Below are positions 28,951 through 36,605 of a DNA stretch of 64,000 bases, one piece after another. This DNA comes from Bacteroidales bacterium SW299 (GTDB taxonomy: Bacteria > Bacteroidota > Bacteroidia > Bacteroidales > Bacteroidaceae): positions 62,001 to 126,000 of the forward strand of contig SDWH01000002.1 of the NCBI GenBank assembly GCA_019550975.1, written 5' to 3'. Under the pieces are notes generated by a model. That model made no database searches, was not told the DNA's origin, and was given only the letters and a program-made list of their open reading frames with translations. Each line of letters begins with the position of its first letter. The first letter of the stretch is position 1. Position numbers and translations under genes: made by a program.

Positions 28951-29808
28951 CTATTGTTTGTCGGATGCGGTTCGTGCGCTGTCTTCCAGATGTACTTGTT
29001 CCGTTCCGGTTGTCGAACTGATCACTTGCACGTCATTTAATTTCGCAAAGTCGGTAAAAAGTTTGACTTTCAGCAGATAGGACAATCCGTCGTGGCTGTC
29101 CTTCATGTCGTCGATGATGCCGACGGGAATCCCTGCGGGGAATACGGCGCTGTATCCGCTGGTAACGATTGTATCGCCCAGCGTGAACTCTGAGTGTCTG
29201 GGCATGTCCTTCACGTAAGCATATTGCGACGACCCTCCTTCCCATTTCAGGATGCCGAAATAGGATGTCCTTTTGATTTTGCAGCTGATGTTGCTTTGTG
29301 AGTTGAGGACAGGCAGAACGATGGAGTGGTTGGCCCCTGTGAGATAGATGATGCCGACAACACCGTTTCCGCAGACTACTCCCATTTCGGGGCGTATTCC
29401 GTCGTTGCGGCCTTTGTCGATGGTTATGAAATTGTTGGGATGAGTTACGCTGTTGTTCGTAACCCGTGCAGAGAACAGCCGGTAGCCTTTCAGCGATTCC
29501 TGGCGGAGCTTGTCGAGCGAAGTCGTGTCGCGCGTGTAGCGTTGCAGCTGCTCGGTAAGACGTTCGAGTTCTATTTCAAGTTCGACATTGCGCCGCGTCA
29601 GGTCGCTGTTTATGTCTGCCAGGCTGAAATAGCGTGTGATGTGGTTGACAGCATCATAGACCGCTCCGCTCAGCCGGTTGGCCGAAGTGAAGAATACACT
29701 GCCTTGATAGTTGTTGAACCGGAATAATAACACGAACGAAATCACTTCCAGCAGAACAAAGAGCAACCAATGGTTGTATTTTAACAGGAAATTAATCAAG
29801 TTTCGCAT
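28951..29808 (-). CDS. mreC: Rod shape-determining protein MreC
   Basis: Periplasmic scaffold protein of 285 residues: one N-terminal membrane helix (about 13-30), a coiled-coil (about 60-100, LTRRNVELEIELERLTEQLQ), then the double beta-barrel core with GVVCGNGVVGIIYL and GDTIVTSGYSAVFPAGIPVG, both typical of MreC. It links MreB to PBP2/RodA. It is separated from mreB by a 118-bp gap that contains a long hairpin, whereas mreC-mreD-mrdA are tightly packed. Confidence 0.96.
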   Translation of the reverse strand: MRNLINFLLKYNHWLLFVLLEVISFVLLFRFNNYQGSVFFTSANRLSGAVYDAVNHITRYFSLADINSDLTRRNVELEIELERLTEQLQRYTRDTTSLDKLRQESLKGYRLFSARVTNNSVTHPNNFITIDKGRNDGIRPEMGVVCGNGVVGIIYLTGANHSIVLPVLNSQSNISCKIKRTSYFGILKWEGGSSQYAYVKDMPRHSEFTLGDTIVTSGYSAVFPAGIPVGIIDDMKDSHDGLSYLLKVKLFTDFAKLNDVQVISSTTGTEQVHLEDSARTASDKQ

Positions 29809-29837
29809 ATCAGGGCAGTCTATAGGTCTAATTGAAC

Positions 29838-29908
29838 GGAGAATTGAAGATGGAGATGAGCGTTTGTTCCGGTATGTTGCGGAAGCAGCCCTCCATGTTC
29901 AATTCTCC
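29838..29908. repeat. Long inverted repeat in the mreB-mreC gap
   Basis: A 17-nt arm starting GGAGAATTGAA (29838-29854) pairs with the arm ending TTCAATTCTCC (29892-29908), with one mismatch; the 37-nt loop has a smaller TTCCG/CGGAA stem. There is no T-run on either side, so it is not a standard terminator. It could trim or attenuate the mRNA between mreB and mreC, lowering MreC relative to MreB. Confidence 0.7.
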
Positions 29909-29926
29909 AGCTCTTGTGTATCTTGT

Positions 29927-30949
29927 TTACCGCATCAGGAAAGAGAAGCGGTCGACATTCTTCAATGCCACACCCGTACCTTTGGCAACGCTCAGCAGCG
30001 GATCTTCTGCGATGTGGAACGGAATGTTGATCTTGTCTGTCAGTCGCTTGTCCAGTCCTCTCAATAAAGCGCCTCCGCCTGCCAGATAGATGCCGTTGTT
30101 CACGATGTCGGCATAAAGTTCGGGCGGAGTGTTCTCCAGTGCGCTGAGGATGGCCGATTCAATCTTGGCGATTGTCTTTTCCATGCAATGGGCTATTTCT
30201 TCATACCCTACGGGTACTTCCATCGGAAGTGCCGTAATGCGGTTCGGTCCGCGCACGATGTAGTCTTCCGGAGCGTCCTCTCCCAGGTCGGTAATGGCAG
30301 AACCTACGTGAATCTTGATGCGTTCGGCCATACGTTCGCTCACCCTGACGTTGTGCTGGCGGCTCATATATTCCTGGATGTCGGCAGTCAGTTCGTCGCC
30401 GGCCACACGGATGGAGTTGTTTGACACGATGCCTCCCAATGATATCACGGCAATTTCTGTGGATCCGCCGCCGATGTCGACCACCATGTTCCCTTCGGGA
30501 GCTTCTACGTCCAGCCCGATGCCGAGCGCTGCCGCCATCGGTTCAAAGATAAGATAGACGTCGCGTCCTCCGGCGTGTTCAGCGCTGTCGCGTACGGCGC
30601 GCAGTTCCACTTCCGTCGAACCGGAGGGTACACCGATAACCATGCGCAGCGAGGGCGTGAAGAGGTGGCGTCCTGAGTTGACTTTCTTGATAAGCCCTCT
30701 CATCATCTGTTCGCATGCGTTGAAGTCAGCGATCACTCCGTCGCGGAGCGGCCTGACCGTGCGGATATTGGGATTTTCTTTTTCGTACATCATCTTGGCA
30801 CGTTCGCCCACGGCTATCATCTTGTCGGTGCGGCGGTCTAAAGCCACAACCGACGGCTCATCGACAACGATCTTGTCATTGCTGATGATGATGGTGTTGG
30901 CCGTTCCAAGATCCATTGCAATATTTTGTGTAAATGAGAATAAGCCCAT
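29927..30949 (-). CDS. mreB: Rod shape-determining protein MreB (bacterial actin)
   Basis: Cytoplasmic actin homologue of 340 residues that organises elongasome movement. The actin-fold motifs are complete: phosphate 1 (AMDLGTANT), the connect-1 region, phosphate 2 (VVDIGGGSTEIAVISLGG), and the adenosine motif (GIYLAGGGALLRGLDK). First of the shape genes; IMP cyclohydrolase lies 96 bp upstream on the same strand and is probably in the same transcript. Confidence 0.98.
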   Translation of the reverse strand: MGLFSFTQNIAMDLGTANTIIISNDKIVVDEPSVVALDRRTDKMIAVGERAKMMYEKENPNIRTVRPLRDGVIADFNACEQMMRGLIKKVNSGRHLFTPSLRMVIGVPSGSTEVELRAVRDSAEHAGGRDVYLIFEPMAAALGIGLDVEAPEGNMVVDIGGGSTEIAVISLGGIVSNNSIRVAGDELTADIQEYMSRQHNVRVSERMAERIKIHVGSAITDLGEDAPEDYIVRGPNRITALPMEVPVGYEEIAHCMEKTIAKIESAILSALENTPPELYADIVNNGIYLAGGGALLRGLDKRLTDKINIPFHIAEDPLLSVAKGTGVALKNVDRFSFLMR

Positions 30950-31045
30950 TTTCTCTGTTGATTGATAGTTGACTGTTGATGAAAGACGGTTAAGCGGGAG
31001 GCATGCATTCCGTAGGGAATGTCTGTTTCTCCCTTTTCCTGTTTT

Positions 31046-31639
31046 TTATTTCTTGAAGTAGTCGCGGATTGCCGAATCATAGTGCGACGACACCGTGAAT
31101 GCTTCTCCGGCAAACCAGCGGCGCTGTTCGCGTGTCGTTTCAGCTCCCTGGCTCTTCAGAATGTCGAGCAGCGGCTGGTACTGATGCTTGCTTGCAACGA
31201 TAACCACGTCGTTGAAGTTTTTGGCTCCGGCTCTGATCAGCGAGATTCCTCCTATATCTATTTTCTCGATGATGTCCTGTTCAGAAGCGCCGCTGGCCAC
31301 AGTGTCTTCAAACGGATACAGGTCAACGATTACCAGATCTATTTCCGGGATTTCGTATTGTGCCACCTGCTGCTGGTCGCTTTCCAGTTCGCGGCGGCAA
31401 AGTATGCCTCCGAAAATTTTGGGATGAAGCGTCTTGACACGGCCGCCGAGAATTGACGGATAGGTTGTGATGTCTTCAACTGCCTTGCAGGGATATCCCA
31501 GCGATTCGATGAACTGGCGGGTTCCGCCTGTTGACATGAATTCTACGCCTTCTTCATGAAGCTTTGCCAAAATGGCATCCAGTCCGTCCTTGTGGTAAAC
31601 GGATACCAGAGCGGTCTTTATTCTTTTTGTTTCTGACAT
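31046..31639 (-). CDS. purH: Stand-alone IMP cyclohydrolase (N-terminal half of PurH)
   Basis: Protein of 197 residues covering only the IMP cyclohydrolase (MGS-like) domain that forms residues 1-199 of the usual bifunctional PurH. Key residues are present: Lys in GRVKTLHPKIFGG, Tyr in VDLYPFEDTVA, Asp and Lys in EKIDIGGISLIRAGAKNFND. It closes the ring of FAICAR to give IMP, the last step of de novo purine synthesis. The frame stops at 31046, and no transformylase domain follows; mreB begins 96 bp later. I chose ATG 31639 (MSETKRIKTALVSVYHKDGL) since upstream residues are unlike the family. A minus-strand TATTTTTG -7 box lies at 31669-31676. The partner transformylase is at 36606-37784. Confidence 0.93.
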   Translation of the reverse strand: MSETKRIKTALVSVYHKDGLDAILAKLHEEGVEFMSTGGTRQFIESLGYPCKAVEDITTYPSILGGRVKTLHPKIFGGILCRRELESDQQQVAQYEIPEIDLVIVDLYPFEDTVASGASEQDIIEKIDIGGISLIRAGAKNFNDVVIVASKHQYQPLLDILKSQGAETTREQRRWFAGEAFTVSSHYDSAIRDYFKK

Positions 31640-31816
31640 GCTTTTTTCTTTTAAAAGTGATTCGGCTGCAAAAATACAAATTTTCAGGAGATAAGTTGTT
31701 GCATGGAAACATAAAAATGTGTTTTTTTTCTGATAATCTGATAAATTGCAACCGGAAGCGGATTCCTGCCTTTTTTGCCGGGCGGATATGCCGGCGCGGT
31801 TTTCTTCAAATTCAAA

Positions 31817-31852
31817 GCGGACCGCCATTCTTTGTCCGGAATGACGGCCCGC
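31817..31852 (-). terminator. Terminator hairpin after the LRR lipoprotein gene
   Basis: Fourteen-base arms at 31817-31830 and 31839-31852 (GCGG...CATTC with GAATG...CCGC) pair with two wobble-type mismatches around an 8-nt loop; reading on the minus strand a T-rich stretch follows. Confidence 0.65.
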
Positions 31853-31901
31853 CTGGAATTGAAATAAGAAAAGTATTGAGCCGGTGCTATATGAAAGTTT
31901 T

Positions 31902-33044
31902 TTATTCTTTCGGGTATGTTTCTATTTTTTTCCAGTCCTTGTCTTTCCACTTGTTTCCGGATTCGGGAGCTTGGTCGAGCCAGAGCGTGCAGCTTGCAGT
32001 GTCGAGCCCCTCAAACGTGTTGGGAAGCACTTCTGCCGAGGCGTTCAGCTTCAGTTCGGCCAGCGCGTCACATCCCTGGAAGATGCGTTGTCCGATGAAG
32101 GAAACTTTCGGCATTTCTGCGGAGCGCAGCCTGTAGCACCCGAAAAAGGCCGCGTTGCCGGCGGTCTGCAGTTTGGGGAAGACGGCAGTTTCCAGCGCCT
32201 CGCAATTGATGAACGCAAAATCTCCGACCGATTCAGCTTTTGGCATGGATAAGGCAGACAGCGAGTGGCACTCCGTAAAGGCGTTCTCTCCGATTGAAAC
32301 AAGCCCTTCGCCCGTGATGGACTCGAGCGAGATGCAGCTTATGAAAGTATAGCTGCCTATCGCTTTCACTTCATCGGGCAGAACCACACGTTTCAGTCCG
32401 TTCTTTCCGTTGAACGCATAAGGGGGAAGCCCGGGTAGCGTCTTGAGGTCGCCGGATTCCACCTGCGGCCATCCGTTTACGCCCGACATGTCTATCACTT
32501 CGGCCTTGGTTCCTAAAAAGGGATTCTTTACATCCGTCACATATCCCTCGGCGTCTTTTACGGTTTCGATGCCCAGTTTCGAAAAGTCGCCCGAAAGGAT
32601 GTATTCGGTAATGCCTTTCCCGTCGGCATTCTTTATGGCCCGTGCCACGGATTCTGCATCCGGATAGTCGGCGAGGGCGATGCGTATGGAAGTTTCGGGC
32701 TGAGATGTTTCTGAAGCCTTCACCGTAACCTCGCACACGGCTGTATGTCCGTTTACGGTTGCCGTCACTTCGGTTTCTCCTTTGGCCACGGCCTTAAGCA
32801 GACCTGTTTCGGAAACGGTGGCGACGGATGCGTCGACACTTCCCCAATTCACCTGATAGTCGGTTGCGGGAGTGATTTTGAGCGACAACTGATGTTCTTC
32901 GCCTACAGTAAGTGTGATGCTTTTGTCTAATGAAAGAGTTAAGGTTTCTGTGGGTGGATTGTCGTTGTTCTTTTCCGAGCAGGCAGCCAATCCGGACAAG
33001 GCAGCAAAGAGTGCCAAAACATTCAGTACGTTCTTTCGTTTCAT
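31902..33044 (-). CDS. Lipoprotein with bacterial Ig-like (Big2) domain and BspA-type leucine-rich repeats
   Basis: Predicted surface lipoprotein of 380 residues. The lipobox is LAAC. A Big2 domain follows (about 33-110: LSLDKSITLTVGEEHQLSLK ... GETEVTATVNG), then a spacer of about 85 residues, then five or so LRR_5 repeats (about 215-350) with the repeating pattern of IGSYTFISCISLESITG, IGENAFTECHSLSALSMP and VGDFAFINCEALETAVFP. BspA-like repeats mediate binding to host proteins or other bacteria in oral and gut Bacteroidales, so an adhesin-like role is plausible but not shown. Monocistronic; array E lies upstream in the divergent gap. Confidence 0.85.
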   Translation of the reverse strand: MKRKNVLNVLALFAALSGLAACSEKNNDNPPTETLTLSLDKSITLTVGEEHQLSLKITPATDYQVNWGSVDASVATVSETGLLKAVAKGETEVTATVNGHTAVCEVTVKASETSQPETSIRIALADYPDAESVARAIKNADGKGITEYILSGDFSKLGIETVKDAEGYVTDVKNPFLGTKAEVIDMSGVNGWPQVESGDLKTLPGLPPYAFNGKNGLKRVVLPDEVKAIGSYTFISCISLESITGEGLVSIGENAFTECHSLSALSMPKAESVGDFAFINCEALETAVFPKLQTAGNAAFFGCYRLRSAEMPKVSFIGQRIFQGCDALAELKLNASAEVLPNTFEGLDTASCTLWLDQAPESGNKWKDKDWKKIETYPKE

Positions 33045-33285
33045 GTTGTCTGTTCTTTGTTATATTATAAATGTATATTTTGCAAAAATATATACAATCC
33101 GGATGCCGGTTTTGTTCATTGATTGATTTTTATTAACAGGCTGGAGGCTGCATGGTTGGGGGCAAATGTTGGCGGGCTTCCGGCGGCTTTGCTGGCATGC
33201 AGCCTGTTGCCTGCATCCGGAAAACGGCTGTTTGGGATATCCATACGCGGCATCTTGCTCGGAATTATCCGTCATTTTTATCTCT

Positions 33286-33373
33286 TCACTGGAGTGAGGA
33301 GATCGTATCACTGAAGTGAAGAGATTGCATCGCTGGAGTGAAGAGATCGTATCACTGGAGTGAAGAGGTTTGG
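33286..33373. repeat. Array E: four 22-bp repeats with TCACTGGAGTGA dyads between divergent genes
   Basis: Four units begin at 33286, 33308, 33330 and 33352, each 22 bp. The conserved heart is TCACTGGAGTGA (variants TCACTGAAGTGA and TCGCTGGAGTGA), a dyad with 5-bp arms and a 2-nt centre, followed by an AAGAGATYGYA-type linker. The left edge (ATCTCT) pairs with the linker AGAGAT. The array is about 240 bp from the lipoprotein start and 195 bp from the phosphate transporter start; the rest of this 521-bp gap shows no gene. Confidence 0.87.
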
Positions 33374-33470
33374 CTGTCGGGATATTTTCTGCAGGCGGAC
33401 GGCGGAAGTGCGGCCTGCTGCCTTGGCCGATGTCCGTCTGGTCTGCCTTTATTTGCCCCCGCCTCCGATT

Positions 33471-33528
33471 TTGTAACACAATTGTAACATGCGTAACATT
33501 TCTGTTTCAGAAAAAAAGACTAACTTTG
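33471..33528 (+). promoter_or_regulatory. Candidate phosphate-transporter promoter with 11-bp direct repeats
   Basis: TAACTTTG at 33521-33528 fits the -7 box. No TTTG is found at the -33 position. Instead, TTGTAACA occurs at 33471-33478 and 33482-33489, exactly 11 bp apart, with CGTAACAT at 33492-33499. Eleven-bp direct repeats replacing the upstream box are the arrangement of Pho boxes bound by PhoB/PhoP-type regulators in other phyla. Confidence 0.45.
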
Positions 33529-33565
33529 TGCCCAGAAAAAACATAGTGAATCAATAAACTAACGT

Positions 33566-35860
33566 ATGGAAACCCTTTATTTAGGAATCGTTATTTTCCT
33601 GTTCATGCTGGCGGTGTTCGATCTGCTGGTAGGTGTCAGCAACGATGCTGTCAATTTCATGAATTCCGCCGTCGGCGCGAAAGTAGCAAAGTTCAGAACA
33701 ATCGTCATTATTGCCGCTCTGGGAGTATTTGTCGGTGCTGTTTCAAGTAACGGAATGATGGATATAGCCCGTCACGGAATATTCCATCCGGTCAACTTCA
33801 GTTTCTACGACCTTATGTGTATTTTTCTTGCCGTTATGGTGACGGACGTGGTGCTGCTTGACATATTCAACACGTTGGGGCTTCCTACTTCAACTACGGT
33901 TTCGATGGTGTTCGAACTGCTGGGAGGAACATTCGTTCTTGCGATTCTGAAGATTATCGGAGATGAAACGGGGATGCTGAGCCTGGGTGACATGATGAAT
34001 ACGGAAAAGGCACTTTCTGTGATTATGGCCATCTTCCTTTCTGTAGCAATCGCTTTTGTGGCCGGTACGGTGGTACAGTACATTTCTCGAATCATCTTTA
34101 CATTTAATTATAAGAAACATCTTTCTTGGACAATCGGAATCTTTGGCGGAATAGCGGTTACGGCCTTGGGATACTTCATCGTGATCCAGGGACTGGCCAG
34201 CGCCTCGTTCATGACGAAAGAGTCGATGCAGTGGGTGCTCGACAATACGCCGATGCTGGTGGGCGCCTGCCTTGTCGTTTCAACCGTCTTGATGCAGATT
34301 CTTCACTGGTGCAGAGTGAATGTGTTCAAGATTATCGTCCTTCTGGGAACGTTCTCTCTGGCTTTGGCTTTTGCCGGAAACGACCTTGTGAACTTTATCG
34401 GTGTGCCGCTGGCAGGCTTCTCTTCTTACACCGACTATGTGGCCAATGGCGCCGGAGTTGATCCTCATAACTTTATGATGGATTCGCTGATGGCTTCTGC
34501 CAAGACTCCGGTAGTGTTCCTTATTGCGGCCGGCCTTGTCATGGTCTACGCGCTGGCCACTTCTAAAAAAGCCCAGAATGTGATCAAGACTTCTGTCGAT
34601 CTGGCACGCCAGGAGGAGGGAGATGAAATGTTCGGCTCTTCCGGACTTGCCCGTCTGATTGTGCGTCGCGCAACGAACTTCAACGATTTTATGGTGCGCA
34701 ACATTCCGGCGGGAATGCGCAACTGGATTAACAGCCGCTTCAATAAAGACGACGTGATTCTTGAAAACGGTGCCGCTTTTGATATGGTGCGCGCCTCTGT
34801 CAATCTGGTGCTTTCGGGCTTGCTGATCATCATCGGTACCACCATGAAGCTGCCTCTTTCTACCACCTATGTGACATTTATCGTGGCTATGGGTACTTCG
34901 CTGGCCGACCGTGCGTGGAGCCGCGAAAGTGCAGTCTACCGCATTACAGGCGTGCTTTCCGTTATCGGCGGCTGGTTTATCACTGCATTTACGGCCTTCA
35001 CCATTTGTGCCGTCGTGACATTTGTGATGTATTATGCCAGCTTTGTCGGCATGTTCCTGTTCATCGTGCTGGCGGTATTCCTGCTTGTGCGCAGCAACAT
35101 CAAGTTCGGAAAGAAAGAGAAGCTGGAAGATCAGGACAACATTTTCAAGCGCATGATTCAGAGCAAGGACAAGGCCGAAGTGCTTGCGCTGCTTCGCGAA
35201 CATGTGAAGGATACGCTTGCTTTTTATGTTGACTTTGCCGAAAAGAACTATGTGAAAGTAACCGACGGATTTATCAATGAGGACTTGAAGAGCCTCCGCA
35301 AGGCGATGAATGCAACGGATGAAGAAAAGAAGATGCTGAAGAAGCGCCGCCGCAAGGAAATCCTTGGCTTGCGCCGTCTTCCGATGACCGTGGCTATCGA
35401 GAAAAATACCTGGTTCCATCTCGGAAGCAACAGCTGCGAAGAGATGCTCTACTGCTTGAAGCGTATCTGTGAGCCTTGCAAGGAGCATGTCGACAACAAC
35501 TTCAATCCGGTTCCGGCCGAGTACGTGCAGGAATTCCTTCCGATGCGCGAACGTCTTTGCGACCTGATGGAGCGTACGAGGGCTTGCATTCTTGCCAACG
35601 ACTATACGGATGCGGATAAGATCCTGAAAGAGGGAGATGACCTGAAGAACAGCATTTCTTCTCTCCGCAAGCAGCAGATGAACCACATCCAGGAAGCTGA
35701 CAGCACTTATCTGAAGGCCAACATGGTTTACCTGAACATTCTGCAGGAATCTCAGGAGCTGGTGAGCATCTGGCGCCATCTGCTCCGTGCGAGCCGCTTC
35801 TTCCAGGCCGACTATGTCCCTCAAGAATCGTCTGAAATTGCTTTGGCAGAAGAAAAGTAA
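33566..35860 (+). CDS. PiT family inorganic phosphate transporter fused to a PhoU-like domain
   Basis: Inner-membrane phosphate permease of 764 residues. Two PHO4 repeats carry the signature GVSNDAVNFMNSAVG (about 23-37) and GNDLVNFIGVPLAG (about 273-286), each with the Asn-Asp pair used for phosphate/cation binding, and LPTSTTVSMVFELLGG and LPLSTTYVTFIVAMG. After about ten or more helices, the C-terminal ~230 residues (from roughly KLEDQDNIFKRM) are cytoplasmic, helical and PhoU/DUF47-like. Fusion of this domain suggests built-in control of uptake. It is a single-gene unit with a possible Pho-box-like promoter. Confidence 0.92.
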   Translation: METLYLGIVIFLFMLAVFDLLVGVSNDAVNFMNSAVGAKVAKFRTIVIIAALGVFVGAVSSNGMMDIARHGIFHPVNFSFYDLMCIFLAVMVTDVVLLDIFNTLGLPTSTTVSMVFELLGGTFVLAILKIIGDETGMLSLGDMMNTEKALSVIMAIFLSVAIAFVAGTVVQYISRIIFTFNYKKHLSWTIGIFGGIAVTALGYFIVIQGLASASFMTKESMQWVLDNTPMLVGACLVVSTVLMQILHWCRVNVFKIIVLLGTFSLALAFAGNDLVNFIGVPLAGFSSYTDYVANGAGVDPHNFMMDSLMASAKTPVVFLIAAGLVMVYALATSKKAQNVIKTSVDLARQEEGDEMFGSSGLARLIVRRATNFNDFMVRNIPAGMRNWINSRFNKDDVILENGAAFDMVRASVNLVLSGLLIIIGTTMKLPLSTTYVTFIVAMGTSLADRAWSRESAVYRITGVLSVIGGWFITAFTAFTICAVVTFVMYYASFVGMFLFIVLAVFLLVRSNIKFGKKEKLEDQDNIFKRMIQSKDKAEVLALLREHVKDTLAFYVDFAEKNYVKVTDGFINEDLKSLRKAMNATDEEKKMLKKRRRKEILGLRRLPMTVAIEKNTWFHLGSNSCEEMLYCLKRICEPCKEHVDNNFNPVPAEYVQEFLPMRERLCDLMERTRACILANDYTDADKILKEGDDLKNSISSLRKQQMNHIQEADSTYLKANMVYLNILQESQELVSIWRHLLRASRFFQADYVPQESSEIALAEEK

Positions 35861-35940
35861 GAAAGATTTGTGAATCTTTATGATAGGGGTTAGGACGCAA
35901 CGCCGGTTTGGGGCGTTGCGTCTTTTTTTATTTGGCGGAA

Positions 35941-36489
35941 CTATTCGGCGTTTATTTCCACAAGCTCCCCGGTGACGGAGTTCATGATGAATCCTCTGAC
36001 AGAGATGTCGTTCGGAACGAGCGGGTGATGCTTCACGATGGCTACGCTTTTCTGTACGGCTTCTTCCGTGTCGGTGAATCCGCTGAGCCACTGGCGGAGA
36101 TTCACGTCGCAGTATTCCATCATGTCGATGTGGTCTTGCGAAACCCCTCTTTCGCGCATGTGTTTCAGCATTATTTCGCTGTCCATGTGCTGCACTCCGC
36201 AGTCCGTATGCCCGATAATCATCACCTCCTTCACTCCCAGTTCATAGATAGCCACCATCAGGCTTCGCATGGCACTTCCGAACGGGTGGTTGATGGTTCC
36301 TCCTGCGTTCTTTATCATCTTCACGTCGCCGTTCTTGATTCCCAGTGCGGCGGGGAGCAGTTCGGTCAGACGTGTGTCCATGCAGGTCACAATGGCAATT
36401 TTCTTGTCGGGATACTTGTTTGTGATGTATTTTTCATATCCCTTGCTCTCCACGAAAGAGCCGTTGAATTTAAGCAGTTCGTCTATCAT
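35941..36489 (-). CDS. Beta-class carbonic anhydrase
   Basis: Zinc enzyme of 182 residues interconverting CO2 and bicarbonate. Zinc ligands Cys36, His94 and Cys97 lie in VTCMDTRLTE and IIGHTDCG, and the catalytic Asp38-Arg40 dyad is intact. The short length is that of the compact prokaryotic branch of the beta class. It is divergent from the AICAR transformylase gene with a 116-bp shared promoter region; a minus-strand TATTTTTG box lies at 36520-36527. Bicarbonate supply for carboxylations, including purine synthesis, would fit the neighbourhood, but that is inference. Confidence 0.93.
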   Translation of the reverse strand: MIDELLKFNGSFVESKGYEKYITNKYPDKKIAIVTCMDTRLTELLPAALGIKNGDVKMIKNAGGTINHPFGSAMRSLMVAIYELGVKEVMIIGHTDCGVQHMDSEIMLKHMRERGVSQDHIDMMEYCDVNLRQWLSGFTDTEEAVQKSVAIVKHHPLVPNDISVRGFIMNSVTGELVEINAE

Positions 36490-36605
36490 GATTCTTTGTA
36501 TTTAGGATTCTTTTTCAGGCAAAAATACATAATCTTTCGCCTGGCTTTAATCAGGGATGCGGGATTTTTCGTATTTTTGTAGAAAATCTATCAAACTGAA
36601 AATAT

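Noticed and set aside
31046-31639. Treating the short IMP cyclohydrolase as a truncated PurH pseudogene
   Set aside because: It ends exactly at the domain boundary, keeps its catalytic residues, and the matching transformylase is encoded intact nearby.
34280-36091. 603-codon open frame antisense to the phosphate transporter
   Set aside because: It mirrors codons of a clear PiT gene and encodes a His/Arg-rich product with no domain; it is a shadow frame.
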